Assembly (NCBI GenBank): GCA_013397795.1
Contig: VZTJ01002482.1
Location: 124,001-188,000, forward strand
Direction of reading: 5' to 3'
From: Orthonyx spaldingii
Lineage: Eukaryota; Chordata; Aves; Passeriformes; Orthonychidae
DNA length: 64,000 nt
Shown here in pieces: positions 12,201 to 23,718 of this stretch. The notes below the pieces were generated by a model. That model had not been told where the DNA came from, made no database searches, and saw only the letters and a program-made list of their open reading frames with translations. Position 1 is the stretch's first letter. Each line of letters begins with the position of its first letter. The position numbers were made by a program, and so were the translations under genes.

Positions 12201-15200
12201 TTACCGACAAGGAGCAACCTTATACTTTGGTACTATGTAAACACTATGTCTATTCACAGTCTCTCTCCTTGGGTAATGGTTCTCACATACAAAGTAGCAG
12301 CATGCAAAAATCATTCTGCTGATGAATGAATTACTTTGATCAGAGCATTTTGTTAGTGTTCTTTATTCTTAGGTAGCAATAAAAGAAGCTTCTTTTGTAT
12401 GAGAGTCACAGGCCAAGGAAGAAAAAGCATGATTTGTATAAAGTGTCAACAGGAACTTATGCATACAGTGGGGTTCCTGGAAAGCAGAAGGTAAAGTGTA
12501 GCATCCAGAATACTCCTTTATGCTATAACTATTTTTGGAATGCCAAAAAAATAGAGCAGGAGCACAGAAATTGCTGCCTAAAATCATGTCACCAGTAACC
12601 TTAGCACAATTTTCCTTTCTTAAAGAGTGCCCAGCTGCCACTAACTCAAAAATAATGGCCTTTAGTTAACATTATCAAGAAGTCCAGCTATTGCTGGGTA
12701 CCTCCACACACTAAATAATAAGATGTATATAAGCGTTTTATGTGTGATTACCTGGCTCCAGCTATTCCACAGGACCTGTGTGTTTGCACAGACCTGTGCA
12801 GCTTCCTGTGGCAAGGTGAGGTCTCATCCTCTCTGGCAGTGGGGGGAAACATCTGTGTACAGTTCCCATGCGGTGGCGGATGCTGCACGGGAAAGTTCCA
12901 GTGCACCGCAGAGCGCCTGCATACACCAGAGCTGCTGAGTTCCTCACATGTGGAAAACATACTGTGCTGGGGCTTCACCTAGGTGTGGGCAACCCACCTG
13001 GAGGTCACCTGTCAGGCTCTCCTGGTACTGTCACACTCAGTCACTTGTGATCAGTTTCCACCTTACTCCAGCAGCGCGGGGTTAGTGCCATGTCTTGAGC
13101 TCCACCACAGAGGGGGAAAGCCACATGTGCTAGGCCCCAGGTGACCAACTCCTGCTTACAGGTATTTCTGCTCTCTGTGGAAATGTGCTTACAAGTTTTT
13201 TGAAGGTGAATATGTTGGTATATTTCCATAGTCTAGCTTACATATGGTTTATATTTCCTGTGCTATTTCTTTATGTGAGTTATCTCATTTCTGCTCCCCT
13301 TCCCTCTCTCTCTCTGTTGTCTTTGATAATTCAAAACAGACTGTAGTTAAAAAGTGAATTATGCCCTTCCAAAAATCTTCTTACATTTTTATTACAACTC
13401 AGAGTATTCCTGTTATTACTCCAGCTCTCCAGGAATATGATTAACTACTTGAGGGATTTAAAAAAGTTGTGTCATAGTCATTATTCCAAGAGTCTTCACC
13501 TCTACAACAGCAATTTTGAGTATAAAGACGTAAGTAACTGGCAAGATTTAAAAAAGCTAGGTATTGGATCATGGCAGGAAGGAATCATCCTCTTCAAAGC
13601 TATAAATGAGACCTAGGAAGAGAAGATAAACACACAAAAATATTAGAATATTACCTATTAACCCATTTGAGAAATAGCAGCACAGATGCTGCTCCCTCAC
13701 AGCAAAGGTGAGGAAGTAAATCTGTTCATTCATTTCAGAAACAATATTACAACATACCTCATATTTAAGTTCATCTTCTATGCATTTCAAATTATTGCCA
13801 TTACATCCTCTTTCCTTGAATACATTATACATCGCACTGAAATTTCTTGGGTTTTTTTCACAATTCTAAAACATTATTTGGCAATGCTTTTGTATTAAAG
13901 TATTTAAATATGTACCTTCATTGTTTCCATTAAGAATCAATGACAGACATAATGCTGTGACATTGTTATCTGAAACTCCAGGACTGTGTTGTTAAGAATT
14001 GTAGTGCTCTGAGCCATTACTGTAGAGGTTGTAGAAAAACTTGTATTAAGTCTTATTGTGGGCAACTGAGGACTTGACAGTTTCTGGAAAACAACAACAA
14101 GTAAACTTTAAGAATGCAGATACTCAATAGTGACAAAGAATACCATACTTAGCAGAAAGGGCTTGGGTTTTGTGCTGTGGCAGTAAACACTAGACATGAA
14201 AAATCATCCTTGGGAAAGAAAAACTGAATTTTTGTGAAAAATCTGAAAAAGCTGTACGTAGTAGAAGTAGAATGCTATTGACACTCAACATAATATCACA
14301 GTGGCAGTCATTAGAGAAGGGGTGAGAGGGCTTTGTACCAATGCCATATGTAAATCTCTGCAGCCTTTTGTGCTTAAGTTTCTACCTGTCATTTTAAATC
14401 TGTGCTAACATGACAAAGCAATGGTTTACAACCAAAACACTTTATTTTATTTTAAATAACCTCAAGTAGTACTAAAATCTATTCACAGAAGCTAAAAAGC
14501 TCATAACTTTCTTTGTGTTCTATGCATATTACACAGGTTTCACATTTAACAGTAATTCACTCAGTGACAGTCATCAGAGAGGGGTTTTGTGGTGTCTTGC
14601 CTAATGATAGCATGATAATCTATTCAAGAGCTAGAAATGGCCCCAAAGAAACTATTACAGTGCAATAATATACTGGAAAAGACATAATCAGAGCCCATAG
14701 AACTGGGAAGAAGCCTTCAAACAGAAGTGTTTTAACAGCAATTGTTCCCAGCAGAACTATGAAGCCTGTCTGGCTATCCTGTATTGAAGAGCAGTCTGAG
14801 AGGCACAAATATTCATGAACTTGGCTGGCAGCTCAGCAGCAGATTTCTGTCCTCCTGAGGGAACTTGAGAAGCACAAACTGCAAAAAATCACCCAGAGAG
14901 AAATGAAAGGGTGAGTTACAAGCACTAATAGCCTACAGGTTGCAAGGAGTCTGTATATCCAAGCAAACACTCTCACCCCCAAACCCAGACATACTGGGGT
15001 GCCCTGCTGTGGCTCAGACTTGCTTGCTTCAGCAAGCAGTAGGGACAACCAATACATGTTTATTTGGGAAAAAATAAAAAAGGGATAGATCAGGAAAAAA
15101 CATTTTTCATAACTAAATGCAGAGTTTTCGTCTGACTTGGTCTCAATCAAGTGCTGCATGTTAAAGCACTGAGTTGTCCTAAATTTTGTGCAAGTCACAG

Positions 15201-16380
15201 ACTGAGTAGCACAATTATTTTATTAGCAGTAAGTGACACAAGAGATGATGTCATGAGACCACAATCACCACTGAACTTCCTGAGAAGCCAATATCAGGCA
15301 GAGATCCTATTGTAAGTATGGCAATAAACTGTTTCCATTTGGCATTCCTGCGCAGCATAGGGTGCGAGTGAGTAGGCCCTTCGTGAAATCCACAATTTTC
15401 TTCTAGGTCTGCTTAGTAAACTACATATGTCTAGAGAAATTCTTAGTCAATTAGTCAATGCTTCTGAAAGCTGCAGACTGGACTATATGATATCAACTTT
15501 GCAAAGAACTAAATTTGCTGTGTCCAATTAATGTCAGCAGCGACACATAACAGGCAGTAGTTTTTAAGAAGTTGCTTAGTGTTGCCCAGGATCAGCTCTG
15601 GCTGAATGAAGGGGATTTGGGAGAATTCTGAGAAATCAAAGAAGCTGCTCAAAATGAATATTTTTCTACAGGACTTCTGAATTCTGAAGGGTGTAGAATT
15701 TTGTTCATCAGGTCTCAAAATGAACCAACGCAATGATATCTTGATGGCTTCTTAGTATGAAATAGTTCCTTCCACAGGGTTTCCACTAGGTAGATATAAA
15801 AGAAAAAGGGGTTTATGTATGTAAGGAAATAAATATTTTATAAGAGAACAATATCTAGTAACTTACACGGCCTCATTTTTCACCATCTCAGAGGGCAGTG
15901 ACACACAGGAATTCCTAGAAAAGCAAGTTGGAAAAAATATGTCAGATTTGAAGGTGATTTACATCCTCCACAGAACTCAGTGTAGATAAGTATTTTGCTT
16001 GAAAACCTTAAAAAATTGTTGAGATAAGAGGCACATCAGGCAGTGTTGATACAGAGCAAATGAAAAGCTCTAAAAAGCCAAGTTCAGGTCACTGCCAAAT
16101 GCTGAGCCCCTCCACAACCACGAGAGGCAGGAGTGAGTTTTCCAAGCTAAAAAAAAACCAAACCAAAACCAAAAACCAACAACAACAACAAAAAAACCCC
16201 AAACCCAACATGCTTATATACATAAAAGAGAACAGGAATTTTCCATGGGGGTGGGGAACAACAATAGAGAAGTGATGACCTTGGGATGGCGCCTGGAGCC
16301 TGAACAGCTTGGCTATTGTATGGAAACAGCTGGCTTCTGCACAGGAAGCAATCATTGCTGATTAGGGACTCCAAACCCCT
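9223..16380. other. Unique non-coding DNA
   Basis: About 7 kb without a recognisable gene or interspersed repeat. 9240-9710 and 12720-13100 are locally GC-richer and therefore carry several overlapping 60-140-codon frames on both strands, as expected from composition. Low-complexity A/C-rich DNA lies at 16148-16205. A short 8-bp-stem inverted repeat at 15021-15038 is unremarkable. Confidence 0.5.
16148..16205. repeat. A/C-rich low-complexity tract with (CAA)n
   Basis: Runs of A are interspersed with single or double C, including four consecutive CAA units around 16178-16190. It is simple low-complexity DNA with no gene content. Confidence 0.75.
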
Positions 16381-16386
16381 CTCCCT

Positions 16387-16454
16387 ATTTTTTTTTCTGT
16401 CCTTTTTTTTTTTTNTCCCCTTTATTTTTTTTTTTTCTTTTTTTTTTTTTTTTT
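16387..16454. repeat. Poly-T tract with one undetermined base (N at 16415)
   Basis: Four long T runs are separated by a few C/A/G bases, with an N at 16415, the only ambiguous base I noticed in the window. This points to uncertain consensus calling in homopolymers, so the true length may differ. Read on the minus strand it is a poly-A tract, but no retrotransposed gene is recognised next to it. Confidence 0.85.
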
Positions 16455-16534
16455 GTACGTAAGGCAAAGCTCCCGAGGGCTCTTCAGAGGCTCACCAAAA
16501 CCCCCCCGGCCTGCTATCCCCGGGTGCGTGCGTC

Positions 16535-16729
16535 ATGGGCGGCAGGGAGGCAGCAGCCAGGGACCCTGAGGGGCCCTGCTGCTCCTGTGCTCCGGCTGCC
16601 AGGGGACACGGGATTCAAGGGCACAGGGTCAGCCCAGAAGGCACTTTTGCAGACACAGTCACTGATATTCTGCAGTGGACCTGGAATGTGGCCTTATGTT
16701 TCTTGTTGACTCTGTGGGCTTGTTCCCAG
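16535..16729 (+). other. Candidate first coding exon (unrecognised, weak)
   Basis: An ATG at 16535 has G at -3 and G at +4 and sits in a small CpG-rich patch (16470-16620). The frame gives 65 codons beginning MGGREAAARDPEG. A cysteine/proline-rich stretch follows, then a hydrophobic segment with core NVALCFLLTLWACSQ that could be a signal anchor or membrane segment. The frame ends at CAG followed by GT at 16730, a possible phase-0 splice donor, although the donor sequence (GTATCC) is poor. The frame stays open to 16771 if unspliced. I recognise no family. The same bases also have other open frames, so chance is a serious alternative. Confidence 0.18.
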
Positions 16730-19700
16730 GTATCCCAGTTTAAGACAAAATTTTCATTATTAGTGTTTTAATGTGTATTCCCCCTGCAACCTTTATTGTA
16801 ACAGGTTTTATCAATGAGTTAAATGTTAAATTAATGCTAGATGGAATGTTGTCAATTTGAGGATGAGCTCCTTAAAAGCATACTGTGTTGAAAAGCTTCA
16901 GCCTTTATTGGCTCAGGAATAGGGATGTGGAGAACAAAATGAAGCACAAAAACAGCCTCCTGGAGAGCAAGAAAAATTGCAGGCTTAATTGCACACCATG
17001 AGTTTTGTTAAACCTATGTATGCTGAATGCACAGAGGAAAAAAGACAACCACAAACACTGCAGCCACCTGGGACCAGGTCAGTAGGGAGATGCTTGCAAT
17101 TCCTGTTGATTTAGCTAGGAAAGCCAGCTCCAAAGATGCGGGGAGCACTGAGTGGGGATGTAGGTGGAAGAAGAGGGGGAGGACACTGAAAAGCCGATTA
17201 AAGTTCTTCCCCTCATCTTCTTCCAGTGCTGCAACCAATGAGGAAAAGACGGAAGGGACAACAAAACAGGAGAGCTTGATTAATTGGCTGGAAAAGCCAC
17301 AGAGGAAAGTGAGCCTTGCTCCGTAAGCTGCCTCAGCCTCTATCTCTTCCCAGGAGCTCATCCTGTTACCACTGTGCTACTCCCCCCCTCACCCTCTCCC
17401 GGGTGTTTCAGATCATGCCCCATAAGGAACGCAAGTATCTTGAAGAATTTAAGCAACTCCAGACTTAAACAACAGCAGAGCTAGGATTTTTCAGACTTTA
17501 TTGACGGATTTGTGTGTCTGTGGAGGCAGTTAGGAACTTAAGCTGCTTTAGGCTTATAATATTTAGACTGTAGTTATGTTGACGTACTTTATCTAGTGAC
17601 ACCCACATTTGGTATTATGCTGCTTATTCACTGCCTGCCCAGTTCAGGGAAACCAAGAGTTGCTGAGACTACCCTGTCCCACTGCAGTGCTTTAAGATCT
17701 CCTGCTACCTGGTAGTTTCAGATGCTATGGCAAATTGCTAAAGATGCAGCACTGTGACAAAGCAGTTGAGATCCATGTTGATGAAACATGTTACTTAGTC
17801 AATGAATTTTGCATGAAGTGATTCAGACTGCTATCAGTTAAAGGAAAGGAGAGGCCAAGGGATGATAGTCCCTGTGTGATAGGACATTTTTTAAGGTATC
17901 ATTTAGCTAAATCTGTAGGAAATACCGAAGGAACCAGAGGTCACAGTATCATGTTTTCTCTTTTACTACTCTGTTTGACATTCTAGACTTTTGGTTAATT
18001 AACTGGTCTCGTTTGTGATGATTGTATGGTTTAATTTCCATCATGCTTTGAATATCACATTCAGTGGAAGCAAGTAGAAGCAGTTGTTTAGTCTGGCAAG
18101 TTTGTGGGAGGATGGCTAAAGCTGGAACTGCATAAAGAACAATGCTAAAACTGATATAAGGTGTTATATTCCTCCATCACCTCCTTTTAAATTGCCAGGA
18201 AGTCTCACTTCACTCTGCTGACCTTCTCTTTGTTTCAGGTATACTCCTAAGTGTCAGTGCAAGTCTTTTAGGTAGTCACTTCTAGAAGAATGATTTGGGA
18301 TTTAGACATATGTCTTTTCAGAGATGCATTGAGAATAATTAAAAATACAGTGAGCTGAGTTAATTAATCAAAAGAATTATTATATTAAGTATGTCTGAGG
18401 TCTTCAGCCTTCCAACACAGAGTATCCGAGGAGCCCCAGAAAATGGTTAGGCATGTTTGGAAGTGACATGGCTGCTTTCTAAACAGTGCTTATCTTGAAG
18501 ATACATTTTATTTTGAAAAGACACAGTCATACTAAGTCAGTCTTTACCATACGGTATTCTTTACCAGTCTGCTCCCTTGATCTCTGCAGTGTTGGAACAA
18601 TAATACTCCAGCAATGCCTAATTTCTAAAATAATGTCTTAATCTCATAAATTTGACAAATTAAAGGTTTGGTTTCTATTATATTCTATTCATCACAACAC
18701 TAATGCCTTTTCTAGCATGACTGCCTTTCAGGTGAATGATTTCAAGGCTGGAATTGATTTCACTTAGTTTTAATTGTCTATACTTATGGGAAAAGCCTCA
18801 GCCTAAGCCAGGAACCCCCTTCAGTCAAGTCAGATCAAGAGGAAAATTCATCCTTTCCCAGTTCAGGTCTATCAATTCAACCCGAACATCCTTGCGTGAG
18901 GCATTAAAGTTCCTGATGGTATCCAAATGTCAGCCATGAAAAAACCTGTTGAATAGATGCCACTGTGGGGATAACCATATACACGTATCTATTGGTAGTG
19001 GCCAAGCTGCTTGTTTGCTCATCAGACACTCAGCTGTTTAAGATGACTGAAGCTTTAAAACCGCTCTTAGGATAGTTTTTATACAGTGTTCTTGGATGGA
19101 CGTTATATGCTTACACACCATTACTCACAGCAAAGGTCCAACATGACTGAAGTCTTTAGGTGTCATTGTAATCCTTAGTATTGTTATCAAAATTCTTACT
19201 GACCATATTTTTTCCTAACATTTAAGCAAAAATTTCCTTTGGTCACTGAGCTGAGTTGTTTTCCCCTTACTAGAGTAAGTTAATATTTCAATACATTAAC
19301 AGACTTTTGATTTCTCTAATGTGTATCCTGATGTCCTTTGTTTAGCATACCCCGAACTGTCGTAGTAAAAAAAGTTACAAAACTTTATAAAACTTTTAAT
19401 TCCCCCCTTTTCTCATTTTTTCTTCTTGTTATTTTCTTTGGTGTGATTTTCCTTTCACTCTGCCTTTGCCTTCAGTTCTGCTTCAGTGACTCTTCTCCAG
19501 CAGTATTGTGGGGCAAGCAAACTGCCCTCCTGTCTGCTTGCCCTGCCTGCGGTGTCCCTGCCCCAGCTCAGCCTCACCCCACTGCTCTGAGCCCACCATG
19601 GAAGCCTCATGATATCTACACTGAGACAGACAAGAGATCAATAGTAAAAAGAGATATTCTTCTCCCTTTCAGACTGGATGGCACATAGTCATTAGAGGCA

Positions 19701-20263
19701 GATGGAAGTAACGAGGCTTTTTTAGAGTGCCTGAATAAACGGTACAGAGGGGATCTGCCAGTAGTGTTTCTAGACATGAAAATATAAAAACAGATTTTGC
19801 AACCAAAGTGGACTGTGAGAGGATGATACCACTTTATTTGTAATAATTTTCTCCTCCCACACAACACACCATTCATCCCCACATACCCTCAATGGCTTTT
19901 TGGTGGTATGTTTTCCTCTCTTTATGAGCCTTTCAAGATGACTAAGTAGTAGAGCTATCCCCAGCTACTGAAACCTGCAGTTTGTGATCCATGCACTGGA
20001 CTCAGGCCTAAGGCTCAGTAACTTATTTGTGAGAGAGAAGCTGCTTCTATTTCTTTCTTACTAGCCTCATCCCCCTGCAGTCTTCCTGAAATACTTCTGG
20101 TAGGAGATGCCAATTAAGTAGAGTACATGTCTATTATCTCTTTCCATTGGTCCCTATAACAGTAAAGGGGACTTATTCCACAGGATTTGATGAGAACATT
20201 TATTCCTCAGAAACAGCTACATTTTGTCCTTATGCTCCCATGGCCAGTTACGCACTTTACATG

Positions 20264-20335
20264 GCAGATTCACAAGGTACTCATTTATACTTGCAGTCAG
20301 CAGACTCACAGGGTACTCATTTACACTTACAGTCA
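20264..20335. repeat. Two-copy 36-bp tandem duplication
   Basis: Units at 20264-20299 and 20300-20335 both begin GCAGA and end CAGTCA and differ at only about five positions. The 36-bp period is a multiple of three, so the frame through it repeats an ADSQGTHL motif. That is a by-product of the duplication, not evidence of a gene. Confidence 0.85.
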
Positions 20336-22248
20336 GCCTAGGCTTAATTACAAGACTCCATGAACAACCAGAAATCCTGAAAAGCCACAGCCTGAAGACT
20401 GGTCAGTAGCCATATGACAAGAAAAGTACTGTTGGGTTGAGCTGCATTCACAGTCTTAGTTGATGGCTGACTGAAGTGACTCTCTCTCAGTGGCAGTGTC
20501 CTTCTCAACTGTATTTTTTGTACCATCCAATCTGCCAATCTGTTGGTGAATGACACTCGGTGTTCTTGCCCTTGCAGTTTATTCCAGTTACAGTATTGCT
20601 CTCCAGGGCTGTTTAGCATCATTAGTACATGGCCTTTCCTTCCCAAGAGAAACTCTGAACAACAGAGCACATCACATCACCACAGCCAGATATGAAATGC
20701 TTTTAAAGCCTTCTATAATGAGAGTGCTATTCTTATGGAGAGGGAAGGAGAGAGAGGAGGTAATTTGACATGTCATCCACTTCCAGCAGAGGCTCCTGAG
20801 GATACCGTTATCACTAATGTCTACTGTTTTCCACAGCCCAGAATAATGCCCACCCTCCAGTACAATTTGTGCCTGTTTTAAGGTGCTGCCATCCGTCCCT
20901 CTGGAACAAACACAGGAAATGCATCAGGAGGCCTCGGCTGCAGATGGAAAGCACATCACCGAGCAGCACTTACGCTGCGAGATCCCCCAGATGAAAGTCT
21001 ATTTCAATGAGCATTGTGTTTCAAGGTCCGCTTCCTCCGAATCTGGAAAGCTTAAGAAGGAACATCCCACTTGTGTCTGCTGACACAAAGGGCTGCTGTG
21101 GCTTGGGAGATGTTATCAGCCTTCCCGTGCCACGGCAGCAGCCTTCCAGTGGCGTCTCCCAAGAATTACTCATTGTTCCCGGGAAGGCTTGACTCCTCTG
21201 GGTGGGATCTCATGGCATCCAGTTCAGATGGAAGTAGGTGTTGCTGGGAGGCCAGCCAGAGTCATGACAAAGATCTCTGGCTATGGGGGAGTTACACTGG
21301 GCGACCAAGCTAACAAAGTCCATAGTGATCACAGAAGTGAATACTGATTCATAAAATGAGTCCCTTTTTGTTGGCTGTAGTTAGTAAGTACCATTTAGAG
21401 CAATCAGATGTGAGTCTTGGCTCCTGGGCTGAGCTTTAGAAACTGAGATGTCTTTGTCTTTTTTTTTTCATGTACTCAGGCACTATTCATTTCTAAATAT
21501 GCTTTTCCATAATTGTCAACTTGGAGCTCAGTTATGTCACGGTCACCTTAAATGAGGAAATAAGGAGTGATCCAGGCTTTTAAAGATCATCACTTGAAAT
21601 CCAGGGCTTCTGAGAGACCCACATGACCCTTGAAAGGGTCTAGTTGGTTTCAGTTTGCAGACGCCTCTTGCAAGGAGGATGCATGCTCACATTGTCCTAA
21701 CTTCTTGTCTCTCAAATTAAAGTGATGGTATAAAAAGCAACTTCCCTGGTGCTTCTGGTGCCAACTGAAAATACTGGGAACAACCACTTTTGTCACAATG
21801 ATTTGTCTTTTTCTTTGAGACTGCACCTCGAAGCACAAAAGAGGAAAAGGAAAAGTGACTTGAACATTTCCAGAATTTAGCAAATCTTTGATTTACAGTC
21901 TGGCAGGCTCACATTTGAACTGAAGAATTTTTTTTTTTCCTCATCTCTCTTCTGTCATACTGGTAAATTCATCTCTGGTTTCTCTTCCTTATCTCTTTTA
22001 TTTTTAAAGAGTCAGTAGAAGATAAACTGCAAAGGAAAAATGTCTGTCAGCAGTGATCTCTTACATATAAATGAGAAATATTGAAAACATATGTTTTGGA
22101 GAGGTACAGGAGGAAGGCAGCAGAGAGAAAGAGATACAGCCTTCCCAAAAAGAAAACTTTTTGTTTGCCTTGCAAGCAATGGAAATTCCAATTTTAGAAA
22201 TTGTGTTACAGGCTAATAACGTACAACATTGTTGGCTATGGCACATGG

Positions 22249-22267
22249 AAAAAAAGAAAAAAAAAAA
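22249..22267. repeat. A-rich tract
   Basis: A near-pure A run interrupted by one G. It is low complexity only. Confidence 0.8.
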
Positions 22268-23424
22268 GCTTTTGTAATTCTGTCTCTCTTGCCAGAGGAA
22301 TGACATGAAGCCAGTCAAGCACATCAGGGGAAAATGTTAATTTTCCACTGATACAGTCTAAGAACATTCAGCTAATACTGGTCATGCATAACTGTGCCTG
22401 ATACCCTTGCCATAGAGGTGTCTCATGTTGTTTGGTAAAACGTGAACTTTTGAGTTTTCCTTCAATGGCAAACCTGCAAGCTCCAGTTAGTATCCCAGCA
22501 ATCAGCATGTAGGGAGCCTGGTGGACTAAGGACAGAAGTTCATTGCATAGTTTTCCTAAAATAACATTGTTATTTTGTGTAGCATATGCTGCAACTCCAT
22601 GGTAACGGAGCCAGGGAAAATGGTGACTGAATGGTGACAAAGATGTTGAATTACCTTCTGATAACCTCACTCACCCCATTTCTGGACCAAGTGTCATGCT
22701 AGTCAGCTGCTGATGGCATATTGCCATCAGTTTCCTCCAGATTGAAGTCGAGAGAGGTTTTGAAAGAACTGCTGACAAATAAGGCCAAATGTATGCTTAG
22801 AATAACTTTTTAGTTTAGTGGTTACCACAGGGGTGGATTTGGCCTATGGCTGTGCTTAAACCACTTTCTCAAGGATGCTGTACTGTTTCTGTGGAGGCAG
22901 GAGAGAGTGCTTCTCACCCATGAGCACAGTATTCAGTGCAGATATAACCTCTGTGGCTCCTGGAGTATGCCATATGGCTCATGGAGAGACAGAACGATAC
23001 TATTAACAGCTGACATGATGGCAGAAGGATGAACAAAAAAGAAATCATTACAATTGCATGGAACTGAGAAATTCAAGGTATCCCTGCATGAAACCCCCAG
23101 GTCACTTACAGCCTGAACTGTAAATATTTGGTACAGTTTAACAAAAGAGAAAATAATAAATCCATAACTGTTTTTCCATGTTACAGATCAATTTGTGGTG
23201 GGTAATTCCTAATGCACGTCAGAGCAGCCTGTAAAATGGCAATAAGTACTGTTGCCTTGGGCCATGATGGGTCAATTCAGTAGTTAAGGTTCTACAGGGC
23301 TCAAGGCAGCTCTGTGTGTACCCACGAGTAGTTGGATACACCATGAGATAGACATAAAAGTCCAACAACGTACAAGACAGCAACATACTCTTGCTCAGCT
23401 GTGCAACTATGGAGCTGTTTCTCA

Positions 23425-23718
23425 GCATCTCCAAAGATGGAGACTCCCATTTTACAAGGAGTCTTATAGAAAAGATAAGAGGTATTTGGTACAAGTTACT
23501 TCTGGGGAGTTTCCAACTGGACACAAGAGGAACATTTTTCATGACAGTGAACAACCAGCCATTGGAAAATCTCCCTAGGGAAGTCGTGGATACCCCAACA
23601 TTGGTCACTTTTAGGATTTGGCTGGCCAGGGTGCTGGACCGTTTTGTCTAGGTTGTGCTCCAAGAAAAGTTGGATCAGATAATCCTTGAGGTCCCTTCCA
23701 ACCTAGTATTCTATGATC
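23425..23718 (+). mobile_element. CR1 LINE 3' end (about 295 bp), older subfamily
   Basis: The plus frame ending at 23651 is the C-terminus of a CR1 ORF2. A 'LLLGSFQLDTRGTFF' segment precedes 'LENLPREVVDTPTLVTF' and 'LARVLDRFV', and the ORF stop follows. A 3' UTR of about 70 bp comes next with 'gatcagataatccttgaggt', 'cccttccaacctagt' and the tail 'attctatgat'. The wording differs from the CR1 tails at 8931 and 51583, which marks a different subfamily. The 5' boundary is approximate. Confidence 0.9.

Larger units (their letters stand above)
16772..23424. other. Unique non-coding DNA
   Basis: No recognisable gene or large repeat. A 36-bp tandem duplication lies at 20264-20335 and an A-rich run at 22249-22267. 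Frames of about 100-130 codons (17014-17361 minus, 19338-19688 plus, 23219-23608 minus) show no family motif. The last of these partly overlaps a CR1 on the opposite strand. Confidence 0.5.

Noticed and set aside
23219..23608. 129-codon minus-strand frame
   Set aside because: Its 5' half is antisense to the CR1 element at 23425-23718 and the rest shows no protein motif.
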